DNA from: Candidatus Nomurabacteria bacterium
GTDB taxonomy: Bacteria > Patescibacteriota > Minisyncoccia > Phycocordibacterales > UBA1006
Length of the DNA: 21,593 nt
Direction of reading: 5' to 3'
NCBI GenBank assembly: GCA_029882015.1
Contig: JAOULM010000009.1
Coordinates: 1 to 21,593, forward strand
Under the pieces are notes generated by a model. That model searched no databases, was not told where the DNA came from, and was given only the letters and a program-made list of their open reading frames with translations. Shown piece by piece: positions 12,848 to 18,968 of the stretch; position 1 is the stretch's first letter, and each line of letters starts with the position of its first letter. Both the position numbers and the translations under genes were made by a program.

Positions 12848-13906
12848 CTATTCCTCTACCCCCTGCATAGCCAGCGCGATTGCACTGGCGTATTTTAGCG
12901 ACTGATCAAATGAAATTTCAGGGATATTATTGTATCGATATTCATTTCCCCAAATATCCAAGTGTTTTGCCGGGGTGTCAGTCAATCTGGATAAATACAC
13001 CTGCAAACCTGGATGATGAGCGTGTTCCCCCATCAGGTGAATCCTATCAATGGATGGCTCTGGTCCCTCGTCCCATTTTACCCTCTCTCGCGTAACGTGT
13101 TCCGCCAAAGGCGCGATGGCGCGTGACATCTTTTCCAAAAATACCTGATCATGAACAACCGGAGACATTCCAATACTGCTTTCGAATTCGACAGATTTTT
13201 CTGGGTGTAGTTTCAAATATTCATCAATCATTGGTTGTATTGACGAACCACCAATAGGCACTGTTGCCAGGCTTTTTACTTGGCCATTATGCGCAACCGC
13301 AATATGCGACCTATCCAATCCAACATCAACAAACATACATGTGCCAGGAGCTGTTCCCTGTGCACACCGCGAAGCAACATGATACATATTCGTCTGCACC
13401 GATTGTACTCGGACCCCTGCTAAACGGCAGATTTCTTGGTAGCCATCTATGGATTGTCTGGGTATTGCCCAAACAAAAGCGCGTATGATTTCTGGTGTTT
13501 CTTCGGTGATTTCATATTCAACCATGCTGTCGTCCAAATCATCTCTATGATGATTCAGTAATACGTCGCTGATTTTATCGCGAATGGCTTTGTCCCAATC
13601 ATTGCCATTTTTTACATGCGAAACTGTAAAGCTGTAAGCCAGTCTGTCAGAAATTCCAATGTTGGCTCGCCTGATTTTTCCAGAATCTCCAGCGTGCTCC
13701 ATAGCTGTAATAAATTTTTCTGCGTCCATTATTTCTCCGCGCACAATTACGCCTGGGTCCAATGGAATTGAACCAAAATTAACCAACCGCGGAACTGTTT
13801 TAGTTTTGGAAAAAGTAGCAAAACGAATATGAGTATCAGTTATGCTGATACCCGTAGATGTTGGTTTTAAAAATCGTGATAAAAAAGACATAGGTAGTGT
13901 CATCAT
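12848..13906 (-). CDS. PilM-like actin-fold protein
   Basis: 352 residues, length typical of PilM, the cytoplasmic ATP-binding ring protein that links type IV pilus assembly to PilN. FLSRFLKPTSTGISITDTHIR is the usual PilM opening. GTCMFVDVGLDRSHIAVAHNG is the second phosphate-loop strand pair of the ASKHA fold, with VPIGGSSI following, and the C-terminal SLKYASAIALAMQGVEE is also typical. No pilN or pilO follows; the downstream feature is tRNA-Arg. The ATG at 13906 overlaps the DedA stop (TAATG), giving coupling; an internal ATG at 13891 (MSFLSRF) would fit family N-termini better. The family call is good; a pilus role is inference. Confidence 0.75.
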   Translation of the reverse strand: MMTLPMSFLSRFLKPTSTGISITDTHIRFATFSKTKTVPRLVNFGSIPLDPGVIVRGEIMDAEKFITAMEHAGDSGKIRRANIGISDRLAYSFTVSHVKNGNDWDKAIRDKISDVLLNHHRDDLDDSMVEYEITEETPEIIRAFVWAIPRQSIDGYQEICRLAGVRVQSVQTNMYHVASRCAQGTAPGTCMFVDVGLDRSHIAVAHNGQVKSLATVPIGGSSIQPMIDEYLKLHPEKSVEFESSIGMSPVVHDQVFLEKMSRAIAPLAEHVTRERVKWDEGPEPSIDRIHLMGEHAHHPGLQVYLSRLTDTPAKHLDIWGNEYRYNNIPEISFDQSLKYASAIALAMQGVEE

Positions 13907-14496
13907 TATACAACGAACACAAAAATGAGGATGAGGATAATCGCAAAAAGAAAAGCAAACGCAAAATATCTATAAATAACTTTTCCAATTTTTTCTCCAA
14001 AACGATACATAAGAAAGGCTTCTAGGTAGAAACGTATACCTCGACCCAGAAATGACGCAATTACAAACGGAACTATTTTAACATTGAAAATACCACCGGC
14101 GATGGTGAATACCTTGTACGGGATAAAAGTAAAAGCTGAAATAAATGTCGCTAAAAATGCGCTGTTGTCATAATAGATCTGTACAGAATGTACCGCTCCT
14201 TGGAGAGAGTATGTATTGATAAGCCACAAACCAACAGTGTCGTACAGCAACGCACCAATCGCATATCCCAATAATCCACCAAGCGTTGATGCTATCGTTG
14301 CAATGGTTGCGTATGTGAACCATTTTTCGCGACGAAGCAACACCATCGGAGTCAACAAAAAATCTGGTGGAATCGGGAAAAACGAGCTCTCTGTAAAAGC
14401 CAAAATACCCAGCAATATGCCGGCAGATTTTTTGTGGACTTGGGCATCTGCCCAGTCTTTCATTCGTTGTCTAAAATTTGGTAAGTTTGCAAGCAT
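13906..14496 (-). CDS. DedA/VTT-family membrane protein (YqaA-like)
   Basis: 196 residues with about five hydrophobic segments. FTESSFFPIPPDFLL is the conserved re-entrant acidic/proline motif of DedA proteins, and FLGRGIRFYLEA is the GRxxR motif near the C-terminus. Members are lipid scramblase/flippase-related integral membrane proteins that maintain envelope lipids; exact activity is unproven here. The -10 box TACAAT with extended TGC (14508-14503) ends 6 nt before the ATG, so the mRNA is probably leaderless. The family P palindromic repeat lies just upstream of this promoter. The stop overlaps the PilM-like start by one base, forming a two-gene unit. Confidence 0.85.
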   Translation of the reverse strand: MLANLPNFRQRMKDWADAQVHKKSAGILLGILAFTESSFFPIPPDFLLTPMVLLRREKWFTYATIATIASTLGGLLGYAIGALLYDTVGLWLINTYSLQGAVHSVQIYYDNSAFLATFISAFTFIPYKVFTIAGGIFNVKIVPFVIASFLGRGIRFYLEAFLMYRFGEKIGKVIYRYFAFAFLFAIILILIFVFVV

Positions 14497-14518
14497 GTTT
14501 GTATTGTAGCAAATTTTG

Positions 14519-14570
14519 CGCCTCCTCCCCTATGTAGGGGAGGTGTCGAGGCACGAGACGGAGGGGTATT
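14519..14570 (+). repeat. Palindromic repeat, family P, copy 2
   Basis: CCTCCTCCCCTATGTAGGGG continues with AGGTGTCGAGGCACGAGACG and GAGGGGTATT. Stem CTCCCCTA/TAGGGGAG. It lies upstream of the DedA promoter, where the -35 region would be. The remaining 45 bases to the next gene show nothing. Confidence 0.88.
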
Positions 14571-14617
14571 AAAGATTTCTGGATCCCTTGGCCTCTGCCC
14601 GGGAAGACGGATTCTAA

Positions 14618-14953
14618 TTATTGCACCTCCGCTCCCGGATCGACTGGATTCTCTGGTGTCAAAAACACAGGTACCCCGTCAGGACCATTTACGGCCATCA
14701 ACATACCCCGGCTTTCTACCCCGCGAATAGTTCTGGGCTCCAGATTAATAACATATAAGGCTTGTTTTCCAACTAGCTGTTCGTATTCTGGGAAAAATTC
14801 ACGTATACCAGAAACAATCTGACGGAGTTCCCCTTCGTTAAAATCAATCTCAAACCGTAACAGCTTGTCGGTTCCTTCAACAGGTTCGACCAATTTGATT
14901 GTTCCGACCCTCATGTCTAGTTTTTTAAAGTCGTCGTATGTTGCGTAATTCAT
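14618..14953 (-). CDS. Stand-alone tRNA-binding domain protein
   Basis: 111 residues forming an OB-fold EMAP-II/Arc1p-like domain: FKKLDMRVGTIKLVEPVEGTDKLLRFEIDF, then QIVSGIREFFPEYEQLVGKQ and ESRGMLMAV. The same domain occurs at the C-terminus of many MetRS and as the CsaA or Trbp111 type stand-alone protein, which binds tRNA elbows. It begins 4 nt after the ruvX stop, so the two are co-transcribed. It may act as a trans-acting partner for MetRS (inference). Confidence 0.88.
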   Translation of the reverse strand: MNYATYDDFKKLDMRVGTIKLVEPVEGTDKLLRFEIDFNEGELRQIVSGIREFFPEYEQLVGKQALYVINLEPRTIRGVESRGMLMAVNGPDGVPVFLTPENPVDPGAEVQ

Positions 14954-14957
14954 AAAT

Positions 14958-15368
14958 TTATTGTTTATCTAAATACCTTTGTAAAATAATCGCTGCCGCC
15001 GAGTCGTCCTTTTTTTGTTTATCTGTCACCTTGCGTGAACGACTGACGTTTTTTTCGGGGGCAAAATCCGCCCGAGCCGAATGCGAACTGAATCTCTCGT
15101 CTATTAAATGGATAGGCAATCCAATCGTCAAAGACATTTGCCCCATCAGGTCACGGATATCCCCCATCACAACATTGTCCTCCCCGCCTGTTGTTTTCGA
15201 GTGCCCCATAACAATCTCGCCAATCCCCTCGGTTTCGATAATTTTTTCAATCGACTCCAAGGCTCCATCACTTGAAATAACCGAGTGCGGAAAAGCCATC
15301 CGCCCACTATCGTCAGATGTCGCCAACCCTATTCGTTTTGTGCCGTAATCAATGCCAAGGTATTTCAT
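14958..15368 (-). CDS. ruvX: RuvX/YqgF RNase H-fold nuclease
   Basis: 136 residues, normal length. The N-terminal GIDYGTKRIGLATSDD carries the first catalytic Asp. IVMGHSKT and LIDERFSSHSA (catalytic Glu region) follow, and DDSAAAIILQRYLDK carries the last Asp. Family members act in 16S rRNA 5' processing and have been called putative Holliday junction resolvases. The -10 box TATACT (15381-15376) ends 7 nt before ATG 15368, giving a leaderless mRNA. It is first in a unit with the tRNA-binding protein. Confidence 0.93.
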   Translation of the reverse strand: MKYLGIDYGTKRIGLATSDDSGRMAFPHSVISSDGALESIEKIIETEGIGEIVMGHSKTTGGEDNVVMGDIRDLMGQMSLTIGLPIHLIDERFSSHSARADFAPEKNVSRSRKVTDKQKKDDSAAAIILQRYLDKQ

Positions 15369-15394
15369 ATATTACAGTATACCCATGCAAAGAA

Positions 15395-15420
15395 AAAAGG
15401 CTACTGATTGTAGCCTTTTT
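15395..15420 (-). terminator. Terminator between the 98-aa gene and ruvX
   Basis: AAGGCTAC pairs with GTAGCCTT and is flanked by T runs on both strands. It ends the upstream minus-strand gene just before the ruvX promoter. Confidence 0.88.
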
Positions 15421-15427
15421 GTTATTT

Positions 15428-15724
15428 TTAATCTGGTCGGTTCAATGATCTCATTTCATTTATTGAACAGAAACCAAGGGTCACCATTCCACCCTGAATC
15501 CAACCTAACCAACGCATTACTCTTTCTCTTTCTTCTGGAATAAATCCATCGAATGTTTTGAACTCCTCCAATCTTATAAACATAGACTTGGTGTGTTCTT
15601 TGAATTCTTGTTTACTCATCCCAATAACATCGAGATGTTCTTTTGCTTTTATTAACTTGTCTCCCAAATCAAGAATCTGGTGGCACATATCAAAAGCTTC
15701 GTGAATTTTCAAGCCTGTCATCAT
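15428..15724 (-). CDS. Small helical protein, unassigned (98 aa)
   Basis: MMTGLKIHEAFDMCHQILDL begins a mostly helical, soluble protein with charged amphipathic segments (KLIKAKEHLDV, EEFKTFDGF, PEERERVMRWLGWIQGG). No family is recognised. The start is chosen at 15724 because the -10 box TATAAT (15737-15732) ends 7 nt upstream; the longer frame starting three codons earlier would include part of the -10 region. The promoter, length and a terminator after the stop support a real gene. It is divergent from tRNA-Ser. Confidence 0.65.
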   Translation of the reverse strand: MMTGLKIHEAFDMCHQILDLGDKLIKAKEHLDVIGMSKQEFKEHTKSMFIRLEEFKTFDGFIPEERERVMRWLGWIQGGMVTLGFCSINEMRSLNRPD

Positions 15725-15772
15725 GTGTATCATTATATCAAAAAGCGGTATGGGAAACCAGCATATCCCCTG

Positions 15773-15801
15773 TTGAAAAAAAAGCTAAAGAATGTTATTC
15801 T
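15773..15801 (+). promoter_or_regulatory. tRNA-Ser promoter
   Basis: TTGAAA (15773-15778), 17 nt, TATTCT (15796-15801). The tRNA starts 10 nt further on. Confidence 0.75.
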
Positions 15802-15811
15802 GTTCACCACT

Positions 15812-15896
15812 GGAGAGATGGCAGAGTGGTCGAATGCACCAGTCTTGAAAACTGGAGTATCGCAAGGTACCGTGGGTTCGAATCCCACTCTCTCCG
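15812..15896 (+). tRNA. tRNA-Ser (anticodon UGA)
   Basis: 85-nt class II tRNA with a long variable arm (GTATCGCAAGGTACC). Acceptor GGAGAGA/TCTCTCC with discriminator G. Anticodon loop CTTGAAA gives UGA, decoding UCN. T-arm GTGGG TTCGAAT CCCAC. CCA not encoded. Confidence 0.97.
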
Positions 15897-15908
15897 CATA
15901 AAACAACA

Positions 15909-15933
15909 AGTTGGACTCTGCAAGAGTTCGGCT
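15909..15933 (+). terminator. tRNA-Ser terminator
   Basis: AGTTGGACTC pairs with GAGTTCGGCT (several G-U pairs) around TGCAA, followed by a T run. Confidence 0.87.
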
Positions 15934-15937
15934 TTTT

Positions 15938-16058
15938 GTTTTACCGGATATGTGTGGATTCGAAAGAGCGGGGTCGAGGCTTTGAGGTTTTTAAAGAATC
16001 TTTGATTCGCATAAAAGCCCAGAGCGGTGACCGAATCCCACTCCCTCCGCACATTTAT
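15938..16058 (+). repeat. tRNA-trailer element behind tRNA-Ser
   Basis: An inverted copy of the Ser T-arm (GTGGATTCGAA, 15954-15964) opens the element. The interior differs from the other copies but keeps a hairpin (GAATC TTT GATTC) and AGAGCGGTGACC. It ends with a near copy of the tRNA 3' end at 16032-16052 (CGAATCCCACT then CCCTCCGCA), carrying one substitution against tRNA-Ser. A CCACCC/GGGTGG terminator at 16060-16082 follows. Confidence 0.8.
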
Positions 16059-16059
16059 C

Positions 16060-16098
16060 CACCCACCATGGGTGGTTTTTGTTTGGTACAATATATGT
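16060..16098 (+). promoter_or_regulatory. Terminator fused to the promoter of the next gene
   Basis: Hairpin CCACCC/GGGTGG with T run (16060-16082) closes the tRNA-Ser element. Its T run leads into extended -10 TGGTACAAT (hexamer 16087-16092), which ends 6 nt before ATG 16099. Confidence 0.75.
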
Positions 16099-16578
16099 AT
16101 GAAAATCACAAACACAGAGATTTCTTGGGAGGCACCAGAATACCACCCAGCAAATAAAAAGAAGGCTTGGTATTGGGCTTTGGGGATTGTTGCAATCACG
16201 TTAGTTATTGTTGCGCTGATTTTGAAAAACTGGTTGCTGGCTATTTTGATTGGATTGGGGGCTTTTGTATTGGCAATAATGAGCAGTCGAAAACCAGCAG
16301 AAATAACCTTTCGCATAAACGAGCGTGGATTACAGATTGGAAAACAGCTTATCTCTTTTGATAACATCGAGGCTTTTTGGATTTCTGAAACAGATGAAGA
16401 CGAGGAATACCACGAGATTTTTATAAACAAGCTCGATGGAGTGCACCAGTTCGAGTTACTTCTATTTGATAAAAAATCAGACCCGGAATTCCTGCGGTCT
16501 ACATTGCGAGAATATATTCCCGAACACCCCATGACAGAACCCCTGTCGCAACGTATCGCTCACTGGATTGGTTTGTAG
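16099..16578 (+). CDS. Membrane protein with a PH-like soluble domain, unassigned
   Basis: 159 residues. Two adjacent membrane segments (about 25-45 and 47-63; WYWALGIVAITLVIVALIL, then WLLAILIGLGAFVLAIM) follow a short N-terminus. The C-terminal ~95 residues look beta-rich (AEITFRINERGLQIGKQLIS, then FDNIEAFWI), with an acidic EISETDEDEEYHE-type stretch and a final helix. This layout resembles bacterial PH-domain membrane proteins; it is an impression, not a family assignment. The start is MKITNTEISWEAP, supported by the leaderless-type promoter. A terminator follows. Function unknown. Confidence 0.75.
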   Translation: MKITNTEISWEAPEYHPANKKKAWYWALGIVAITLVIVALILKNWLLAILIGLGAFVLAIMSSRKPAEITFRINERGLQIGKQLISFDNIEAFWISETDEDEEYHEIFINKLDGVHQFELLLFDKKSDPEFLRSTLREYIPEHPMTEPLSQRIAHWIGL

Positions 16579-16586
16579 CCTTTATA

Positions 16587-16617
16587 AAATAAAACCACCC
16601 AAGGGTGGTTTTATTTT
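16587..16617. terminator. Bidirectional terminator (membrane gene / tRNA-Arg(GCG) element)
   Basis: AAAACCACCC pairs with GGGTGGTTTT, flanked symmetrically by TAAAATAAA-type arms. From the minus strand it lies just behind the duplicated tRNA 3' end. Confidence 0.9.
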
Positions 16618-16618
16618 A

Positions 16619-16780
16619 TATGTGCCCTCGCCAAGAATCGCCCGCTCTCGTGTATGATTATTTCGTATTCATTCATAATCATATCACTCCCTCGGGCCCC
16701 ACTCGGCGGTTCGCCCTCGTTACACTCGGTCGGCTTCGCGCCGCCTCGGTTCGATTCCTGCGAATGGCAGTAGCATAGTA
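16619..16780 (-). repeat. tRNA-trailer element behind tRNA-Arg(GCG)
   Basis: The best preserved copy. On the minus strand it opens with AGGAATCGAACC (16759-16748). The first hairpin has GGCGG/CCGCC stems in place of GAATGC/GCATTC, then CGAGTGGGGCCCGAGGGAGTGA. A perfect 9-bp hairpin TATGATTAT/ATAATCATA and CACGAGAGCGGG follow. It closes with a 22-nt exact duplicate (16640-16619) of the tRNA 3' end and trailer at 16838-16817. Confidence 0.9.
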
Positions 16781-16781
16781 A

Positions 16782-16807
16782 AACCCCAATGCTTTCGCAT
16801 CAGGGTT
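16782..16807 (-). terminator. tRNA-Arg(GCG) terminator
   Basis: AACCCTGATGC pairs with GCATTGGGGTT, with outer symmetry CATAG..CTATG. It is followed on the minus strand by TTTT. Confidence 0.85.
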
Positions 16808-16820
16808 AAACTATTCTATG

Positions 16821-16892
16821 TGCCCTCGCCAAGAATCGAACTTGGAGTACCGGTTCCGCAAACCGGAGTTTTATCCGTTAAACTACGAGAGC
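16821..16892 (-). tRNA. tRNA-Arg (anticodon GCG)
   Basis: 72-nt cloverleaf. Acceptor GCTCTCG/CGAGGGC, discriminator A. D-arm GTTT..AAAC, almost the same as in tRNA-Arg(UCU). Anticodon stem CCGGT/ACCGG around TTGCGGA gives GCG, reading CGC and CGU. Most bacteria use an A34 (inosine) tRNA here. CCA not encoded. Promoter TTTACT, 17 nt, TAATAT on the minus strand (16944-16916). Confidence 0.94.
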
Positions 16893-16965
16893 AAAATAAC
16901 TTTTGGATAACCGTGATATTACTGGAAAATAGATAAAAAGTAAAGGTTTACTCTTGAAAATTTAT

Positions 16966-16998
16966 AACAAAAAACCACCTCTAGGTGGTTTTTTGTTA
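16966..16998 (-). terminator. rpsT terminator
   Basis: AACAAAAAACCACC pairs with GGTGGTTTTTTGTT around CTCTA/TAGAG. It starts at the rpsT stop codon. Confidence 0.9.
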
Positions 16999-17268
16999 TG
17001 CCTCGACTGATTCTCGTTTGATCAATCCCGAAAGACGTGATTTTTTACGTGATGCAGTGTTTTTCTTGATGACTCCGCGTTTTGTTGCTTTGTCGATTGC
17101 TTTGTAGACTGATGATAATTCTGTTTTTGCTTCTTTGAATTTCTTGTCTTCTATCAAAGTTTTCAAGTTTTTAATAGCTTCTCGCATGGCGCGACGACGA
17201 CGGTCGTTAAAAACGCGACGTCTCTCGGACACACGGATATATTTCTTTGCTTGTTGTAGGTTTGCCAT
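16996..17268 (-). CDS. rpsT: Ribosomal protein bS20
   Basis: 90 residues, normal length, helical and very basic: MANLQQAKKYIRVSERRRVF, then NDRRRRAMREAIKNLKTLIE and KKNTASRKKSRLSGLIK, the typical S20 pattern of three long helices that bind 16S rRNA early in assembly. The start is MANLQQ at 17268; the long open frame upstream runs through palindromic repeats and is rejected. Extended -10 TGGTAATAT (hexamer 17281-17276) ends 7 nt before the ATG, with TTGCGT 16 nt further up, so the mRNA is probably leaderless. It is divergent from ruvA. Confidence 0.94.
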   Translation of the reverse strand: MANLQQAKKYIRVSERRRVFNDRRRRAMREAIKNLKTLIEDKKFKEAKTELSSVYKAIDKATKRGVIKKNTASRKKSRLSGLIKRESVEA

Positions 17269-17313
17269 ACACGGCATATTACCAGATTTACAGAGAAACG
17301 CAAGCTTTTCTGG

Positions 17314-17332
17314 AGGGCATCGTGAGATGCCC
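17314..17332. repeat. Small hairpin upstream of rpsT
   Basis: AGGGCAT pairs with ATGCCCT around CGTGAG. It touches the first family P copy and may be part of that cluster. Confidence 0.6.
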
Positions 17333-17388
17333 TGCTCCCCTATGTAGGGGAGCTGTCGAACGAGGTACGAGTGAGACTGAGGGGTATT
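17331..17388 (+). repeat. Palindromic repeat, family P, copy 3
   Basis: CCTGCTCCCCTATGTAGGGG, then AGCTGTCGA, a 10-nt longer variable segment than copy 2, and GAGACTGAGGGGTATT. It faces copy 4 in inverted orientation 27 nt away. Confidence 0.88.
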
Positions 17389-17415
17389 GTTTGTTTTATG
17401 TAGTGATATATTTGA

Positions 17416-17465
17416 TACCCCTCCGCCTCGTTCCTCGGCACCTCCCCAGCGTAGGGGAGGAGGTA
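17416..17465 (-). repeat. Palindromic repeat, family P, copy 4 (inverted)
   Basis: The minus strand reads GTACCTCCTCCCCTACGCTG then GGGAGGTGCCGAGG, AACGAGGCGGAGGGGTATC. It pairs with copy 3 to form a long imperfect hairpin that fills the rpsT-ruvA divergent spacer. Confidence 0.86.
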
Positions 17466-17520
17466 CTGCCCCCAACTCGCCCACGAGGTACAACCTTCCC
17501 CGGAATGGTATACTGTCCTC

Positions 17521-18093
17521 ATGATTAGCCATATCTCAGGAAAAGTATTACGCGTCGACGACAAATCTGTAATCATACAGGTTGGTGGAATTGGCTACGA
17601 GGTGTTTGGAACTCAGAATGTTCTCAAGGGGGCGTCGCTGTCTTCTGATGTTGAAATTTGGACATATTTGGCTGTGCGGGAAACTTCTTTGGAATTATTT
17701 GGCTTTGAAACCTTGGCAGAAAAAACAATGTTCGAGATGTTACTTGGCGTGTCTGGTATTGGGCCACGTTCGGCATTGGCGACATTGGATCTGGCTCCTG
17801 TCGAAACATTGAGCCAAGCAATCGCCCGCGGAGAAGTCAGCTACATGACCAAGATTTCTGGTATTGGTAAAAAGACCGCCGAAAAAATTGTTATCGAACT
17901 GCGAGACAAAATGGATGGGTTGGTTGGTATGGTTACAACAAACCAAATGCAAGAAAATGTCGATGCGATTGATGCGTTGATTGCTTTGGGATATTCTAAT
18001 ACCCAAGCGCGCGAAGCCCTGCAATCTGTTTCTGACGATATTATTAATGTAGACGAACGCATTAAACATGCGCTCCGTAATATAAACTCTTGA
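17521..18093 (+). CDS. ruvA: Holliday junction branch migration protein RuvA
   Basis: 190 residues. Three domains are readable. The N-terminal OB fold covers about 1-62 (MISHISGKVLRVDDKSVIIQ; VRETSLELFGF). Two helix-hairpin-helix motifs follow (LLGVSGIGPRSALATLDL and ISGIGKKTAEKIVIELRDK). The C-terminal RuvB-contact domain is NVDAIDALIALGYSNTQARE. It forms the tetramer that holds four-way junctions for RuvB. TGGTATACT (hexamer 17509-17514) ends 6 nt before the ATG, giving a leaderless mRNA. ruvB and ruvC are not in the window. A small membrane gene follows 3 nt after the stop. Confidence 0.96.
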   Translation: MISHISGKVLRVDDKSVIIQVGGIGYEVFGTQNVLKGASLSSDVEIWTYLAVRETSLELFGFETLAEKTMFEMLLGVSGIGPRSALATLDLAPVETLSQAIARGEVSYMTKISGIGKKTAEKIVIELRDKMDGLVGMVTTNQMQENVDAIDALIALGYSNTQAREALQSVSDDIINVDERIKHALRNINS

Positions 18094-18096
18094 TCT

Positions 18097-18288
18097 ATGC
18101 CAGAAGACATGAACATTTTAATAGGGGTTGTTATCGCAATATTATTTGCGTGGATTGTTACTGGTGGAATACAGCGCGCTGACCGATCTGGTAAATTCAT
18201 AACTCCATATGATGGGGCAGAAGGTGTAGAAGATTTAAAAGTCTACGACGAGAAAATTTTTGACCGCCCGATAATTCGTAGAAACTAA
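18097..18288 (+). CDS. Small membrane protein, unassigned (63 aa)
   Basis: MPEDMNILIGVVIAILFAWI starts a single N-terminal membrane segment (about residues 6-23), followed by a basic then mixed soluble tail (QRADRSGKFITPYDGAEGVEDL). An internal ATG (MNILIGVV) is an alternative start. It lies 3 nt after ruvA and has no promoter of its own, so it is probably co-transcribed and re-initiated. No family recognised. Confidence 0.6.
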   Translation: MPEDMNILIGVVIAILFAWIVTGGIQRADRSGKFITPYDGAEGVEDLKVYDEKIFDRPIIRRN

Positions 18289-18311
18289 TTATAGATCCAA
18301 CTATCGCTTTG

Positions 18312-18782
18312 TTATTTATCTAACAACCTGAACAATGCTACTCCGGTAGCCACGGCAACATTTAATGATTCCTTGTTCCCCGCCATAGAAATCTCGGCAA
18401 CTGTATCCACAGCGCCAAGAACATCAGACGATACACCGCCAACCTCGTTCCCCACCACAAATGCCACATTTTTTTCTGGGGTTATTTTTTTGTAATCCAC
18501 GCTACCTGGTGATTGTTCTATCGCAATAGTTTGGCATCCATCTCGTTTTAATTTTTCAACAACGTCGATGGTATTATCGACATGCTCCCATTCAATAGTT
18601 TTTTCGGCACCCAGGGCGACTTTGGCAATGTCATTTCGCTGCCTACCAAATCGGTCTGTCGGATCTGGAGTAGTTCCACATAAATAGATCATCTGTATTC
18701 CGGCCGCATCTGCGGTACGAAAAATAGATCCCACGTTGTGGGCTGATCTGATGTTGTCGATAATAAGGATTGGAGTTTTCAT
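18312..18782 (-). CDS. SpoU/TrmH-family RNA 2'-O-methyltransferase
   Basis: A 156-residue SPOUT-fold enzyme. Motif 1 is NVGSIFRTADAAG, motif 2 VAFVVGNEVGGVS, and motif 3 ISMAGNKESLNVAVATGVALF; together they form the knotted SAM-binding site. The length is that of minimal members such as TrmL, but the RNA target cannot be told. The start is MKTPILIIDN (18782); the longer frame crosses the promoter. The -10 box TAGTAT (18795-18790) ends 7 nt before the ATG, and its -35 (TTGTTT) interleaves with the divergent tRNA-Lys promoter. If this enzyme modifies tRNA, pairing with a tRNA gene would be apt, but that is inference. Confidence 0.9.
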   Translation of the reverse strand: MKTPILIIDNIRSAHNVGSIFRTADAAGIQMIYLCGTTPDPTDRFGRQRNDIAKVALGAEKTIEWEHVDNTIDVVEKLKRDGCQTIAIEQSPGSVDYKKITPEKNVAFVVGNEVGGVSSDVLGAVDTVAEISMAGNKESLNVAVATGVALFRLLDK

Positions 18783-18789
18783 ATGGTAG

Positions 18790-18832
18790 ATACTATCAGA
18801 GACTTGATATTTAAACAATTTTGCAGTATAGT
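18790..18832. promoter_or_regulatory. Interleaved divergent promoters: tRNA-Lys (+) and trmH-like (-)
   Basis: Plus: TTGATA (18804-18809), 17 nt, TATAGT (18827-18832). Minus: TTGTTT (18818-18813), 17 nt, TAGTAT (18795-18790). The layout matches the tRNA-Val/kinase site. Confidence 0.7.
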
Positions 18833-18854
18833 ATTGGACATCTTTTAAAGATAT

Positions 18855-18927
18855 CCCTCTGTAACTCAGCTGGTAGAGTAGCTCCCTTTTAAGGAGACGG
18901 TCGTAGGTTCGAGCCCTACCGGAGGGA
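18855..18927 (+). tRNA. tRNA-Lys (anticodon UUU)
   Basis: 73-nt cloverleaf. Acceptor CCCTCTG/CGGAGGG, discriminator A. D-stem ACTC/GAGT. Anticodon loop CTTTTAA gives UUU. T-arm GTAGG TTCGAGC CCTAC. CCA not encoded. Confidence 0.96.
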
Positions 18928-18936
18928 CATAAAACA

Positions 18937-18968
18937 AAAGACCACCATGTATCACATGGTGGTCTTTT
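18937..18968 (+). terminator. tRNA-Lys terminator
   Basis: AAAAGACCACCATGT pairs with ACATGGTGGTCTTTT around a 3-nt loop. It has the same flanks (AAAACAAAAG, CTTTTGTTTTAG) as the tRNA-Val terminator. Confidence 0.95.

Noticed and set aside
15804..16532. 242-aa minus-strand frame
   Set aside because: It runs antisense through tRNA-Ser, its trailer and the membrane gene with the leaderless promoter; no protein-like features.
17269..17532. Long N-terminal extension of rpsT through the palindromic repeats
   Set aside because: S20 starts at MANLQQ; the extension is repeat-derived and upstream of the -10 box.
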